From Hyphomicrobium sp. (lineage in GTDB: Bacteria > Pseudomonadota > Alphaproteobacteria > Rhizobiales > Hyphomicrobiaceae), in NCBI RefSeq assembly GCF_003987855.1, contig NZ_RXIZ01000022.1:37889-101888 (forward strand): DNA of 64,000 bases, written 5' to 3'. Under the pieces are notes generated by a model. That model did not search any database. It was given only the letters and a program-made list of their open reading frames with translations, and was not told where the DNA came from. A program made the translations under genes and the position numbers. Shown one piece after another: positions 27,641-35,753 of this stretch; position 1 is the first letter of the stretch, and every line of letters begins with the position of its first letter.

Positions 27641-29770
27641 TCAGCCGCTGATCTTGGAGAAGTCGGCGACGGTGGCCGTCGCGGCGCGGATCTCGGACAA
27701 CAGGTGCAGGCGGTTCTCGCGCACCTTCTTATCTTCTGCATTCACCAGGATCTTATCGAAGAACTGATCCACGGGGGCGCGGAGTTCGGACAGCGCGCGC
27801 ATAGCACCGCCGAAATTTTCGACCTGTATCGCGGCGACGGTATCCTGCTTTACGGCTTCGATGGCGGCGGCGAGCGCGATTTCTTCTTTCTCGGTGAGAA
27901 GCGCAAGATCATAGGAACCCGCGTAGGACTTCTTGTCCTTTTTCTCTTCGATCGAGAGGATGTTGGCGGCGCGTTTGACGCCGGCGAGCAGATTGGCGCC
28001 GTCGTCGGTCTTCAAGAAGTCGTCGAGCGCTTCGACGCGACGGACGATGAGCGCGAGGTCCTCCTGGCCCCCTAGCGAAAACACAGCGTCGATCAGGTCG
28101 TGGCGCTTGCCTTGATCCTTGAGGAAGACCTTCAGGCGGTCGGCGAAGAAGGAGAGCAGATCTTCCTTCACCTTCGGAACATCGAACCTGTTGGGCATCA
28201 GCGCGTTGCTTGGAGCCCCTACCCCGCCTTTGAGTTTCCAACCAAAGAGTTTGGCAGAACTGTCGATGGCAGTGAGCAGAGGAAGACGAAGGTCATTCTC
28301 CAGCACGATGCGAATGACGCCGAGCGCGGCGCGGCGAAGCTGGTAGGGATCGCCGGAGCCGGTTGGCTTTTCGCCGATGGCCCAGAAGCCAACGAGCGTG
28401 TCGAGCTTGTCGGCGAGGGCGACGGCGCAGGCGACGGCGTCGCCCTGATCTTCACGCGGAACGGAATCGGTCGGGCCCTTCGGCTTGTAGTGCAGCTCGA
28501 TGGCGCGGGCGATTTCGGGCTTAGTGCCGACGTGCTCCGCATAGTAGCGGCCCATCAAGCCTTGCAGCTCGGGGAACTCGCCAACCATTTCGGAAACGAG
28601 GTCCGCCTTGCAGAGACCAGCGGCGCGGCGCGCATCTTCCGGCACGGCATCACAGGCACCAGCGAGTTCGAACGCGAGCTGCTCGATGCGCTCAACGCGA
28701 TCTTTCTGCGAACCGAGCTTCTCGTGGAACGTGACGTGTTCGAGCCGACCCGCCATCTCGCCCAGCGGATGCTTCAGGTCCTGCTCCCAGAAGAACTTCG
28801 CATCCGACAGGCGCGCGCGACTGACCTTCTCGTTGCCCGAGATGATTTCCTTGCCCCCATCTTTGGCGACGAGGTTCGAAACGAGAAGGAACTTGTTTGC
28901 GAGTTTCTTTGATTTCGGATCGCGAACGGAAAAGCACTTCTGGTGCGTCTTCATCGAGGTGGTGAGAACTTCGCCCGGGACTTCGAGGAAGGCCTTTTCG
29001 AACGATCCCATCAGAACGACCGGCCACTCGGTCAGCCCGGCATTCTCCGCTAGAAGCGCGTCATCCTCAACGAGCTCGAGCTTGGCTTCCTTGGCGAGCG
29101 CATGCGCCTGCTCGGAGATCGCAGCGACCCGTTTTGCCGGATCGAGCATGACGTGGTGCGCCAGGAGCTTCTCTTCGTAGTCGGCGAAGCTTTTGACCTT
29201 GAACGGTCCGGGACCGAGGAAACGATGGCCTCGGGTTTCATTGGCCGACGCAAGGCCGTTGATTTCGAACGGCACGACCTTGCCGCCAAGCAGGCAGAGC
29301 ACCGACTGGAGCGGACGCACCCACTGAAAGGGAGACGCGCCCCAGCGCATCGATTTCGGCCAGGGGAATTTCGCGACGACGTCGATGACCGTTTCGGCGA
29401 TGATCTCAGCCGCGGCCCGGCCGGGCTTCTCGATGTTGGCGACGTAATAATCGCCCTTCTTGTCGTCCTTGACGACAGAGGCGTCCTTGATAGACGCAAG
29501 GCCAGCAGACTTCAGGAACCCGGCGACCGCTTGTTCCGGCGCACCGACGCGCGGACCCTTCTTCTCTTCGGAAATCGCAGGGGAGCCGTGCGGGACATTA
29601 TCGATGACAAGCGTCAGCCGACGAGGCGTGGAATAGGCCCGCGCGTCGCCAACTTCCAGACCGCGCGATTTAAGGCCGTCGAGGACAAGGCGTTTCAGAT
29701 CTTCCGCTGCGCGCAATTGCATGCGCGCCGGGATTTCCTCCGACAGAAGCTCAAGCAGCAGTTCAGACAT
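27641..29770 (-). CDS. glyS: glycyl-tRNA synthetase beta subunit
   Basis: The 709-residue beta chain of the alpha2beta2 glycyl-tRNA synthetase, which binds the tRNA while the alpha chain activates glycine. It begins with the family signature LLLELLSEEIPARMQ, carries the core segment FPWPKSMRWG (about residue 138) and ends in a helical anticodon-binding domain. It lies downstream of glyQ, separated by a proline-rich membrane protein gene and a hairpin-rich repeat, all on one strand. Confidence 0.97.
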   Translation of the reverse strand: MSELLLELLSEEIPARMQLRAAEDLKRLVLDGLKSRGLEVGDARAYSTPRRLTLVIDNVPHGSPAISEEKKGPRVGAPEQAVAGFLKSAGLASIKDASVVKDDKKGDYYVANIEKPGRAAAEIIAETVIDVVAKFPWPKSMRWGASPFQWVRPLQSVLCLLGGKVVPFEINGLASANETRGHRFLGPGPFKVKSFADYEEKLLAHHVMLDPAKRVAAISEQAHALAKEAKLELVEDDALLAENAGLTEWPVVLMGSFEKAFLEVPGEVLTTSMKTHQKCFSVRDPKSKKLANKFLLVSNLVAKDGGKEIISGNEKVSRARLSDAKFFWEQDLKHPLGEMAGRLEHVTFHEKLGSQKDRVERIEQLAFELAGACDAVPEDARRAAGLCKADLVSEMVGEFPELQGLMGRYYAEHVGTKPEIARAIELHYKPKGPTDSVPREDQGDAVACAVALADKLDTLVGFWAIGEKPTGSGDPYQLRRAALGVIRIVLENDLRLPLLTAIDSSAKLFGWKLKGGVGAPSNALMPNRFDVPKVKEDLLSFFADRLKVFLKDQGKRHDLIDAVFSLGGQEDLALIVRRVEALDDFLKTDDGANLLAGVKRAANILSIEEKKDKKSYAGSYDLALLTEKEEIALAAAIEAVKQDTVAAIQVENFGGAMRALSELRAPVDQFFDKILVNAEDKKVRENRLHLLSEIRAATATVADFSKISG

Positions 29771-29822
29771 TCAGGATCGATCTCGCGAGACTGTCTCTTT
29801 CCTGGTCTTACAGGAAAGAGTG

Positions 29823-29905
29823 AGGGTGAGGGGTAAAGATGCAGGGCGCCCTTAGGCCCCTCACCCTGGCCTCTCCCCATCGCGATGCCGCTACGGGGAG
29901 AGAGG
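29823..29905. repeat. REP-like double hairpin between glyS and its upstream gene
   Basis: Two inverted repeats lie side by side. AGGGTGAGGGG at 29823-29833 pairs with CCCCTCACCCT at 29857-29867, and CCTCTCCCC at 29870-29878 pairs with GGGGAGAG near 29895-29902. The wording CCCCTCACCCTGGCCTCTCC is characteristic of dispersed intergenic palindromes in alphaproteobacteria. It may stabilise or attenuate the glyQ-glyS transcript. Confidence 0.6.
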
Positions 29906-29909
29906 TTTC

Positions 29910-30377
29910 TTATGGGTTCGCAGGCGCCGGCGTTGCAGGCGGCGTCGCGTTGTCGGGTTTGCTTTCCGGAGCCGGAGTTGCCGAAGGCGCGGGCTCGGCC
30001 GGCGGCGTCGCAGGAGCCGCTTCCGGAGCAGGTGCTGGAGCCGCCGGCGGCGTTGCTTCCGCGGCAGGTGGGGTTGGTGGGGTCGGTGGCGTGGCTGGTG
30101 GCGTTGTTTCCGCTGGCGGTGGCAACGCCTTCATCGCGCCGCCATCAGCCGGCGCCTCTTCCGCCTTTTTGTGCTCGGGCAGAATTCCAGCCGGAAGCGA
30201 AACGCGCACCTTGTGTCCGAACTCCTTCATCGTGCCGGTCGTTTGCAGATAGCCAATGCCAACGGCGACCAGCGCGATGAAAAACGCAAATACCCACGGC
30301 AAGCGCCGGAGAGCGAAGAAGCCAATAATGACGAGCGGCACAGCAGCCGCGATAATACCGAGGGTCGTGTCGTTCAT
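29910..30377 (-). CDS. membrane-anchored proline/alanine-rich protein
   Basis: A 155-residue protein with two predicted transmembrane helices (about residues 6-23 and 28-45), a short conserved-looking segment ([21 protein letters not shown]) and then some 80 residues of Pro/Ala/Glu/Thr repeats with many PPATPP and APAPE units. The tail is probably disordered; its side of the membrane is uncertain. Its ATG overlaps the glyQ stop by four bases (ATGA), so it is co-translated with glyQ inside the glycyl-tRNA synthetase operon. No function is known. The high-scoring frame on the opposite strand is a low-complexity shadow. Confidence 0.78.
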   Translation of the reverse strand: MNDTTLGIIAAAVPLVIIGFFALRRLPWVFAFFIALVAVGIGYLQTTGTMKEFGHKVRVSLPAGILPEHKKAEEAPADGGAMKALPPPAETTPPATPPTPPTPPAAEATPPAAPAPAPEAAPATPPAEPAPSATPAPESKPDNATPPATPAPANP

Positions 30378-31324
30378 ACGCGTCCTCCTCCTTCAGTCTT
30401 AAGCCACGCGCCGCAACAGGCTTTCGCCAACTCCCGAACGCGCAGGATATAGCTCTGACGTTCCGTGACCGAGATCACGCCCCGAGCGTCGAGCAGGTTG
30501 AAGATGTGGCTCGCCTTTATGCATTGATCGTAGGCGGGGAGAGCGAGCAAGTGCTCCTCGCCATTTCTTGCGCCGGCCTCAAGCAGGGCCATGCATTCCG
30601 CTTCTGCGTCCTTGAAATGCCGGAGCAGCGCCTCGGTGTCGGCGTGCTCGAAGTTGTAGCGGGAATATTCGCGCTCGGCCTGCAGAAAGATGTCGCCATA
30701 GGATAGGCGTTTGTCGTCGTCGCGACCGTTGAAGTTCAGATCGAACACGCGATCAACGCCCTGGACGTACATGGCGAGGCGCTCGAGCCCATAGGTGATT
30801 TCGCCGGCAACAGGATTGCAGTCGAAGCCGCCGACCTGCTGGAAGTAGGTGAACTGCGAGACTTCCATGCCATTGCACCAGACTTCCCAGCCAAGGCCCC
30901 AGGCGCCGAGCGTCGGGCTTTCCCAGTCATCCTCGACAAAGCGAATGTCATTGAGCGTCGTATCGATGCCAATGGCATCGAGGCTCGCCAGATAGAGCTC
31001 CTGCATATTGGCGGGAGACGGCTTCATGATGACCTGGAACTGGTAGTAATGCTGAAGCCGGTTCGGGTTTTCGCCATAGCGTCCGTCCTTGGGACGACGG
31101 GACGGCTGCACGTAGGCGGCGGACCATGGCTTGGGCCCAAGCGAACGCAGGGTGGTTGCCGGGTGGAACGTGCCGGCGCCGACTTCCATGTCGTAGGGCT
31201 GCAGGATCACGCAACCCTCGGCGCTCCAGAAGCTTTGCAAAGTCAGGATGAGATCCTGGAATGCTGCTTTTGGGCGCAACGGCGGGAGGCGCCCGGCCTT
31301 GGTTGCAACCGACGTCTGGGGCAT
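30374..31324 (-). CDS. glyQ: glycyl-tRNA synthetase alpha subunit
   Basis: Activates glycine with ATP and charges tRNA-Gly together with GlyS. The 316-residue protein is class [19 protein letters not shown] at the N-terminus, the motif 2 region [21 protein letters not shown] (split at residues 68-88) and [15 protein letters not shown] as motif 3. Length is normal. It is the first gene of the glyQ / membrane protein / glyS operon, and a promoter candidate lies upstream. Confidence 0.97.
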   Translation of the reverse strand: MPQTSVATKAGRLPPLRPKAAFQDLILTLQSFWSAEGCVILQPYDMEVGAGTFHPATTLRSLGPKPWSAAYVQPSRRPKDGRYGENPNRLQHYYQFQVIMKPSPANMQELYLASLDAIGIDTTLNDIRFVEDDWESPTLGAWGLGWEVWCNGMEVSQFTYFQQVGGFDCNPVAGEITYGLERLAMYVQGVDRVFDLNFNGRDDDKRLSYGDIFLQAEREYSRYNFEHADTEALLRHFKDAEAECMALLEAGARNGEEHLLALPAYDQCIKASHIFNLLDARGVISVTERQSYILRVRELAKACCGAWLKTEGGGRV

Positions 31325-31360
31325 ATTTTCTTGCTCGATCCGGCTGGAATTTGCGGCCGC

Positions 31361-31388
31361 AATATACGCGTTAAAGAACCCTTGTCAC
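31361..31388 (-). promoter_or_regulatory. candidate promoter of the glyQ operon
   Basis: On the minus strand GTGACA, a 16-base spacer and TATATT lie 37 to 64 bases before the glyQ ATG. The -10 element is close to consensus. Confidence 0.5.
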
Positions 31389-31504
31389 GCGCTGTCGGCG
31401 TTTTGAGGAAGGTAGGGCCAGGCGCGCTCCGCCTTGCTTGCATCCGGGGCTGCGATGCGCCGCAGCACAGCCGTCATCTTGAACGACCGGCGGTTCAGAG
31501 TTGG

Positions 31505-31711
31505 TCAGTTGTCGCGTTGCGCGCGGGGACGATAAACGCCGGCAACCTCGTCCCATTCGAGGTTGCCCAGATCCCGGACCGGTGCCGTCGCCCGGCGCAC
31601 CCGGGCTTCTTCCTTACGCGCGGCCTGACCATATCGAGCCAAAGAGGACAGCAGCCGGTATCCGGCGATCCCAGCGGCACCAACGACTGCAAGAAACATC
31701 AACGGGGGCAT
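31505..31711 (-). CDS. small membrane protein downstream of the S49 peptidase
   Basis: A 68-residue protein: one N-terminal membrane helix (PPLMFLAVVGAAGIAGYRLL) and a charged tail rich in Arg and Glu ending in a segment with DLGNLEWDEVAGVYRP. The ATG at 31711 has GGAGG eight bases upstream; the frame extends to 31750 without a ribosome site. It begins 17 bases after the S49 peptidase gene, so the two are probably one operon and this protein may be a partner of the peptidase. The family is not identified. Confidence 0.65.
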   Translation of the reverse strand: MPPLMFLAVVGAAGIAGYRLLSSLARYGQAARKEEARVRRATAPVRDLGNLEWDEVAGVYRPRAQRDN

Positions 31712-31728
31712 TGTTCGGCCCTCCGGGC

Positions 31729-32562
31729 CTAGATCCCAAAACGCGACCACATCGTGCGCGTCTCGGCAGCGGACACCAGATCGTCGGCAAAAGCAAGACC
31801 ACCTAGGCCTATGGCAGAGGCGCCAGGGGCCCGTCGCAGCCGCGACAGCAGACCACCGCGCTCGGGTTCAACGACTTTGAAGCGGACTTTGTCGCCGAAA
31901 ACCTGCTGCATCTTGGAACGCATATCGGAAATGCCGTCGATGAGGCCAAACTCGGCGGCCTTCGAGGCGGACCAGAAGGCGCCCGAGAAGAGTTCTTCGT
32001 CGGGTGCCTTGAGCTTGCCAAGGCGGCGCTCTTTGACAAGGCCGATGAACACGTCGTGGACGTCCTTCTGAATGGCCTTGAGGCGTTCGACGTCTTCCTG
32101 ATCCTCGGGAAGAAAGGGATCGAGCTGGTTTTTGTTGGCTCCTGCCGTGTAGACGCGACGCTCGATTCCCGCCCGCTCAAGCAGCTCCACAAAGCCAAAG
32201 CTGCGAGAGACGACCCCGATCGAGCCGATAATCGATGAAGGATCGGCATAAATTTCGTCGCCTGCGATGGCGAGGAAATATCCGCCCGACGCGGCGACGT
32301 CTTCGCAGAAGACGTAGATCTTCTTCTTCTTCTCGGCGGCCATCTGACGGAGCCGCTTGAAGATCAAGTTCGACTGCACCGGCGAGCCGCCTGGCGAGTT
32401 GATCACGACGGCCAAGCCCGGAAGCTTCGATAGCGAGAACGCTTTGTCGATGGCGCCGGCGTAACTTGCGAGCGACAGCCCCGGCCTTAGAGGCGTCGCC
32501 ATTCCGATTGGACCGGTAAAGCGCAAAACAGGGATAGTCGGCTGACGCGAAAACGGCCACAT
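31729..32562 (-). CDS. S49 family serine peptidase (SppA/SohB-like)
   Basis: A 277-residue ClpP-fold peptidase. The nucleophile is Ser92 in DVAASGGYFLA, the general base is probably Lys144 in GANKNQLDPF, and the oxyanion-side element is INSPGGSP (residues 54-61); IIGSIGVVS follows the serine. The order matches SppA-type signal peptide peptidases with a Ser-Lys dyad. There is no obvious signal peptide or anchor, so it may associate with the membrane through other contacts or with the small membrane protein encoded just downstream. Confidence 0.9.
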   Translation of the reverse strand: MWPFSRQPTIPVLRFTGPIGMATPLRPGLSLASYAGAIDKAFSLSKLPGLAVVINSPGGSPVQSNLIFKRLRQMAAEKKKKIYVFCEDVAASGGYFLAIAGDEIYADPSSIIGSIGVVSRSFGFVELLERAGIERRVYTAGANKNQLDPFLPEDQEDVERLKAIQKDVHDVFIGLVKERRLGKLKAPDEELFSGAFWSASKAAEFGLIDGISDMRSKMQQVFGDKVRFKVVEPERGGLLSRLRRAPGASAIGLGGLAFADDLVSAAETRTMWSRFGI

Positions 32563-32670
32563 GAATGGAAACTCCTGCGGGGCGATGTGGGGATTTGTGA
32601 ACCGGCTTGAAAGAGGCGAGTTTCTAGAGCAATTGCCCGTTTGCTGCCAGTAGAGATCGGGTCGCCGGTA

Positions 32671-33459
32671 TCAAGTAGGCAGAGCGGCGCCGTGGCGGAA
32701 GACGGCTTCGATCTCGGGTCTAAAAGCCTGATCCGGACCATGGAGCACGATACCGGGCTGAATGGAAATCGGTGCTCGGCTGCCCTTGATGCCGGATACG
32801 ATCACGCGAATGGCCGGTTCGCTGGCACGTGCGTGTATCGGAAGCACGCTAATCGCACCGAACCTGGTCGCGAAGGCTGAAAGAATGCGCGGCAGCGCCT
32901 CCGCCTTATGGATCATCGCCGCGCGCCCTCCAGGCGCGGCCATCCGGTTCATGAAGCGCGCCCAGGTATCCAGCGCGTCCGGTGCCATCTGATGTGACGC
33001 CGCTCGCAACTGGTTGCCCGCCGCAGTGCTGCGCCCCTCCTCGTGGTAGGGCGGGTTGGCTAAGACGTGGGCGAACGTTTCCGATGGGATCCCCGCGAGG
33101 TCGAGCGCACCGGAAGCGCGTGCGAGATCGCCCTCAACAACCGAAACGCGCATCGCCAGGCCGTTTTTCTCGACATTCAAGCGGGCGAGCTCGGCCAGCT
33201 GCGGCTCACGTTCGAACAAAACGACTTTGGTGCCAGGGCACCGCGCTGCTACGCAGAGCCCGACGACACCGACGCCCGAGCCGACGTCCAGGACGGGCCC
33301 GCCGTGAGCTGAATTTGGCTCCAGAGTGGCTGCCAGGAGGACGGCATCGGTACCCGCCCGATAGCCGCTTCGGGGCTGTACGACGCTTAATGCGTCTCCC
33401 AGGAATAGATCTTCGGTCACCGGGTCGGACGAGCGCTTTTCAGCCTCAAGCGCGTTCAT
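32671..33459 (-). CDS. TrmN6/YfiC-like N6-adenine methyltransferase
   Basis: A 262-residue SAM-dependent methyltransferase. Motif I is LDVGSGVGVVGL (about 57-68), and the catalytic NPPY at residues 135-138 is the N6-adenine type. The N-terminal TEDLFLGDALSVVQPRSGYR is typical of tRNA1(Val) A37 methyltransferases, but related enzymes modify other RNA or proteins. Its start overlaps the end of the DUF2007 gene by 14 bases, so the two are translationally linked. Confidence 0.85.
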   Translation of the reverse strand: MNALEAEKRSSDPVTEDLFLGDALSVVQPRSGYRAGTDAVLLAATLEPNSAHGGPVLDVGSGVGVVGLCVAARCPGTKVVLFEREPQLAELARLNVEKNGLAMRVSVVEGDLARASGALDLAGIPSETFAHVLANPPYHEEGRSTAAGNQLRAASHQMAPDALDTWARFMNRMAAPGGRAAMIHKAEALPRILSAFATRFGAISVLPIHARASEPAIRVIVSGIKGSRAPISIQPGIVLHGPDQAFRPEIEAVFRHGAALPT

Positions 33460-33679
33460 TGCTCACGACCCATTCACCAAGTCCGGCGTCGACAAGGATG
33501 CGGCTTGCGCGGTGCCATGTTTCCTGCGCAACGACAAGACGTCGCGGGAATGCTCCGATTGACCCTTCCATCAAGCTCATATTTCGATCAAATACCACCG
33601 CTTCGATCCCTTGGTCGGCGAGCAGAGCCTCCACGTAACTGAGCAAGACCGCATCATTCGTTAAAATTAACTCGCGCAT
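33446..33679 (-). CDS. DUF2007-family small protein
   Basis: A 77-residue ferredoxin-like alpha/beta protein: a strand (MRELILTND), a helix (LLSYVEALLADQGI), a strand (EAVVFD), and RRLVVAQETWHRASRILVDA. This is the order of the DUF2007 signal-transducer-like family, whose biochemical role is unknown. In this class it often sits beside the methyltransferase and the polyprenyl synthase, as here. The ATG at 33679 is preferred; the frame is open to 33712. Confidence 0.8.
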   Translation of the reverse strand: MRELILTNDAVLLSYVEALLADQGIEAVVFDRNMSLMEGSIGAFPRRLVVAQETWHRASRILVDAGLGEWVVSNERA

Positions 33680-33780
33680 GGCAATTCCGAAAATGAACAA
33701 AGTTGTTGCCACGCTGTACCGCGTGACGACTTGACGACGACTGCATATATATTAGCACGCAATGAAAACTGGGGGCCACC

Positions 33781-34797
33781 TTGGGTCGCGTAATTCCACT
33801 CGAAGACGTCCGGGAAACGAGCCAGAAGCTGCAGCCGCTTCTCGATCTCGTGGCCGACGACATGGAAGCGATCAATCGCATCATTCTCGACAAGGCGGTG
33901 TCCGACGTCGAGATGATCCCGGAACTGGCGCATCACCTCATCGACAGCGGCGGGAAGCGTCTTCGGCCGATGGTGGCGCTGGCGACCGCGAAGCTCTGCG
34001 GATACACGGGCAACGGCCACATCCGCACGGCTTCGGCTGTGGAATTCATGCACACCGCGACGCTTCTGCACGATGACGTCGTCGACGAAAGCGCCGCACG
34101 GCGCGGCCGGAAGACGGCGCGCATGATCTGGGGCAATCAGGCGAGCGTTCTTGTGGGCGATTTCCTGCTCGGCCAGGCGTTCAAGATGTTCGTGGATGTC
34201 GGGTCTCTTTCCGTGCTCCGCATCATGTCCAATGCCGCTGCAACGATCGCCGAAGGCGAAGTCATGCAGCTCGCCGCGGCCAAAAACACCTCGACCACCG
34301 AAGACGATTACCTGACGATCATCAATTCCAAGACGGCCGCTCTGTTCTCTGCCGCGGCCGAGGCCGGCGCCGCGCTTGCCATGCGGCCCAGCGAAGAGCA
34401 GGCGGCGCTGCGTTCCTACGGAAAGAATTTGGGCCTGGCATTTCAGCTTGTCGATGACGCCCTCGACTACGCAGGCGACAGCACGCGGCTGGGAAAGTCA
34501 GTTGGCGACGATTTCCGCGAGGGCAAAATCACGCTCCCCGTCATTCTCTCATTCCGGCGCGGTTCGAACGACGAGCGGCAGTTCTGGAACCGGACCGTGG
34601 CGGAAGGCAAAATCGCCGACGGTGATCTTGAGCACGCGGTCGGCCTCATGCGCCGGCATAAGGCAATCGAGGCGACGTTCGAACGCGCACGCTCCTACGG
34701 TTCCATTGCGCGCGACGCGCTCGCGATATTCCCTGACAGCCAGGAAAAAGATGCGCTCGAGCAGGTGATTGCATTCTGCATTAGCCGTTCTCACTGA
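33781..34797 (+). CDS. all-trans polyprenyl diphosphate synthase
   Basis: Elongates farnesyl diphosphate with isopentenyl diphosphate to a long chain, probably the ubiquinone side chain. The 338-residue protein carries the first aspartate-rich motif HDDVVDESAARRGR (about residue 100) and the second LVDDALDYAGD (about 222), with GGKRLRP upstream. The residues before the first DDxxD are small or aliphatic, which suits a long-chain product; octaprenyl or decaprenyl cannot be told apart. The TTG start has GGGG six to nine bases upstream and gives the expected N-terminus. It diverges from DUF2007 and converges on ispE. Confidence 0.93.
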   Translation: MGRVIPLEDVRETSQKLQPLLDLVADDMEAINRIILDKAVSDVEMIPELAHHLIDSGGKRLRPMVALATAKLCGYTGNGHIRTASAVEFMHTATLLHDDVVDESAARRGRKTARMIWGNQASVLVGDFLLGQAFKMFVDVGSLSVLRIMSNAAATIAEGEVMQLAAAKNTSTTEDDYLTIINSKTAALFSAAAEAGAALAMRPSEEQAALRSYGKNLGLAFQLVDDALDYAGDSTRLGKSVGDDFREGKITLPVILSFRRGSNDERQFWNRTVAEGKIADGDLEHAVGLMRRHKAIEATFERARSYGSIARDALAIFPDSQEKDALEQVIAFCISRSH

Positions 34798-34817
34798 ACG
34801 AGCGAACGGCCGGCTGT

Positions 34818-35684
34818 TCAAACCAAACGCGAGTGGGCAACCCACCATTGGGGCTGCCGCGATTTCAAGATGCGCGCTCCTGTCTTAGCTGCGTGCTCTG
34901 TTTCGAAGAGCGCGAAACAGGTGGGGCCTGCCCCCGACAGTTGCGCAGCGCGTGATCTCGGGAGCTTGGCGAGCGCGGAGACCACAGCGTTGATCTCGGG
35001 GATCAATTGGCGTGCCGGCGCCTCGAGTGCGTTGCCCCGCAACGCTGCGTAGCGAAACACATCCCGGACGGACGAGAAGACCGGTGCGCTTTCCTTGGCG
35101 GCATCGGGCGCGAGCGGCTGGGCGTTGAGAAGACGAAACACCTCTGCGGTTTTCTTTGCCGGAACAGGTACGAGCGGATTCGCCAGAACCACGAATAGAT
35201 CGCCGGGAAAAGCAGTCGGGCTGATGTCCTCCCCGATGCCGGTCATCGTCGCTGCCCGGCTCTGCAAGCAAACGGGAACATCGGCGCCAAGTTCTTGCGC
35301 AATTCCGGTGAGATCGAGCTCAGCAATTTCAGGATGCGCAAGGCGCAAGAGACGCAGCGCAGCAGCCGCGTCTGCAGAGCCGCCGCCGATACCGCTCGCG
35401 ACAGGCAGATTTTTCTCGAGCTCTATCCGGCCGAGTTCGCGTGATGGCACCACGCGCGATACTGCGGCAATGGCGGCGTCGACGAGATTGGATCCCTGCA
35501 GGCCCACGGCGAAAGGGCCGCTCGCTTCGGTCGGCATGGAAGGTCCAGGGAAAAGCGTCAACCGATCCCCGATGTCGGATGCGAAGGCAACAAGACTGCG
35601 AAGCTCGTGATAGCCGTCAGACCTCCGCCCTAACACTTCGAGCGTCAGGTTGATCTTCGCTGGAGCGAATTCCACTTTCGACAT
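34818..35684 (-). CDS. ispE: 4-diphosphocytidyl-2-C-methyl-D-erythritol kinase
   Basis: The fourth MEP-pathway enzyme, which phosphorylates CDP-ME. This 288-residue GHMP kinase shows FAPAKINLTLEVLGRRSDGYH at the start (residues 5-25, with the conserved Lys and His), the ATP loop PVASGIGGGSADAAAAL near residue 93, and LSGAGPTCFALF near the C-terminus. The ATG at 35684 follows GGA; another ATG at 35693 is possible. It supplies precursors for the convergent polyprenyl synthase gene next to it. Confidence 0.95.
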   Translation of the reverse strand: MSKVEFAPAKINLTLEVLGRRSDGYHELRSLVAFASDIGDRLTLFPGPSMPTEASGPFAVGLQGSNLVDAAIAAVSRVVPSRELGRIELEKNLPVASGIGGGSADAAAALRLLRLAHPEIAELDLTGIAQELGADVPVCLQSRAATMTGIGEDISPTAFPGDLFVVLANPLVPVPAKKTAEVFRLLNAQPLAPDAAKESAPVFSSVRDVFRYAALRGNALEAPARQLIPEINAVVSALAKLPRSRAAQLSGAGPTCFALFETEHAAKTGARILKSRQPQWWVAHSRLV

Positions 35685-35697
35685 GCATTCCATGATG

Positions 35698-35722
35698 TAA
35701 AAACGGGCGCTGTTGCGCCCGT
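35698..35722 (-). terminator. intrinsic terminator after the TPR gene
   Basis: Read on the minus strand, ACGGGCGC and GCGCCCGT pair around AACA and are followed by TTTT. It lies between the TPR gene and ispE. Confidence 0.8.
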
Positions 35723-35753
35723 CTTTCCCACAAACATTCTTGATGCGTCGTTA

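Noticed and set aside
29839..30252. Gly/Ala-rich plus-strand frame of 137 codons
   Set aside because: The complement of the Pro/Ala codons in the membrane protein at 29910-30377. Its Gly-Ala-Gly pattern is what such a shadow produces.
33660..33671. GTTAAAATTAAC as a CtrA-like site
   Set aside because: It falls inside the first codons of the DUF2007 gene (coding Leu-Ile-Leu-Thr) and lacks the TTAA-N7-TTAA spacing.
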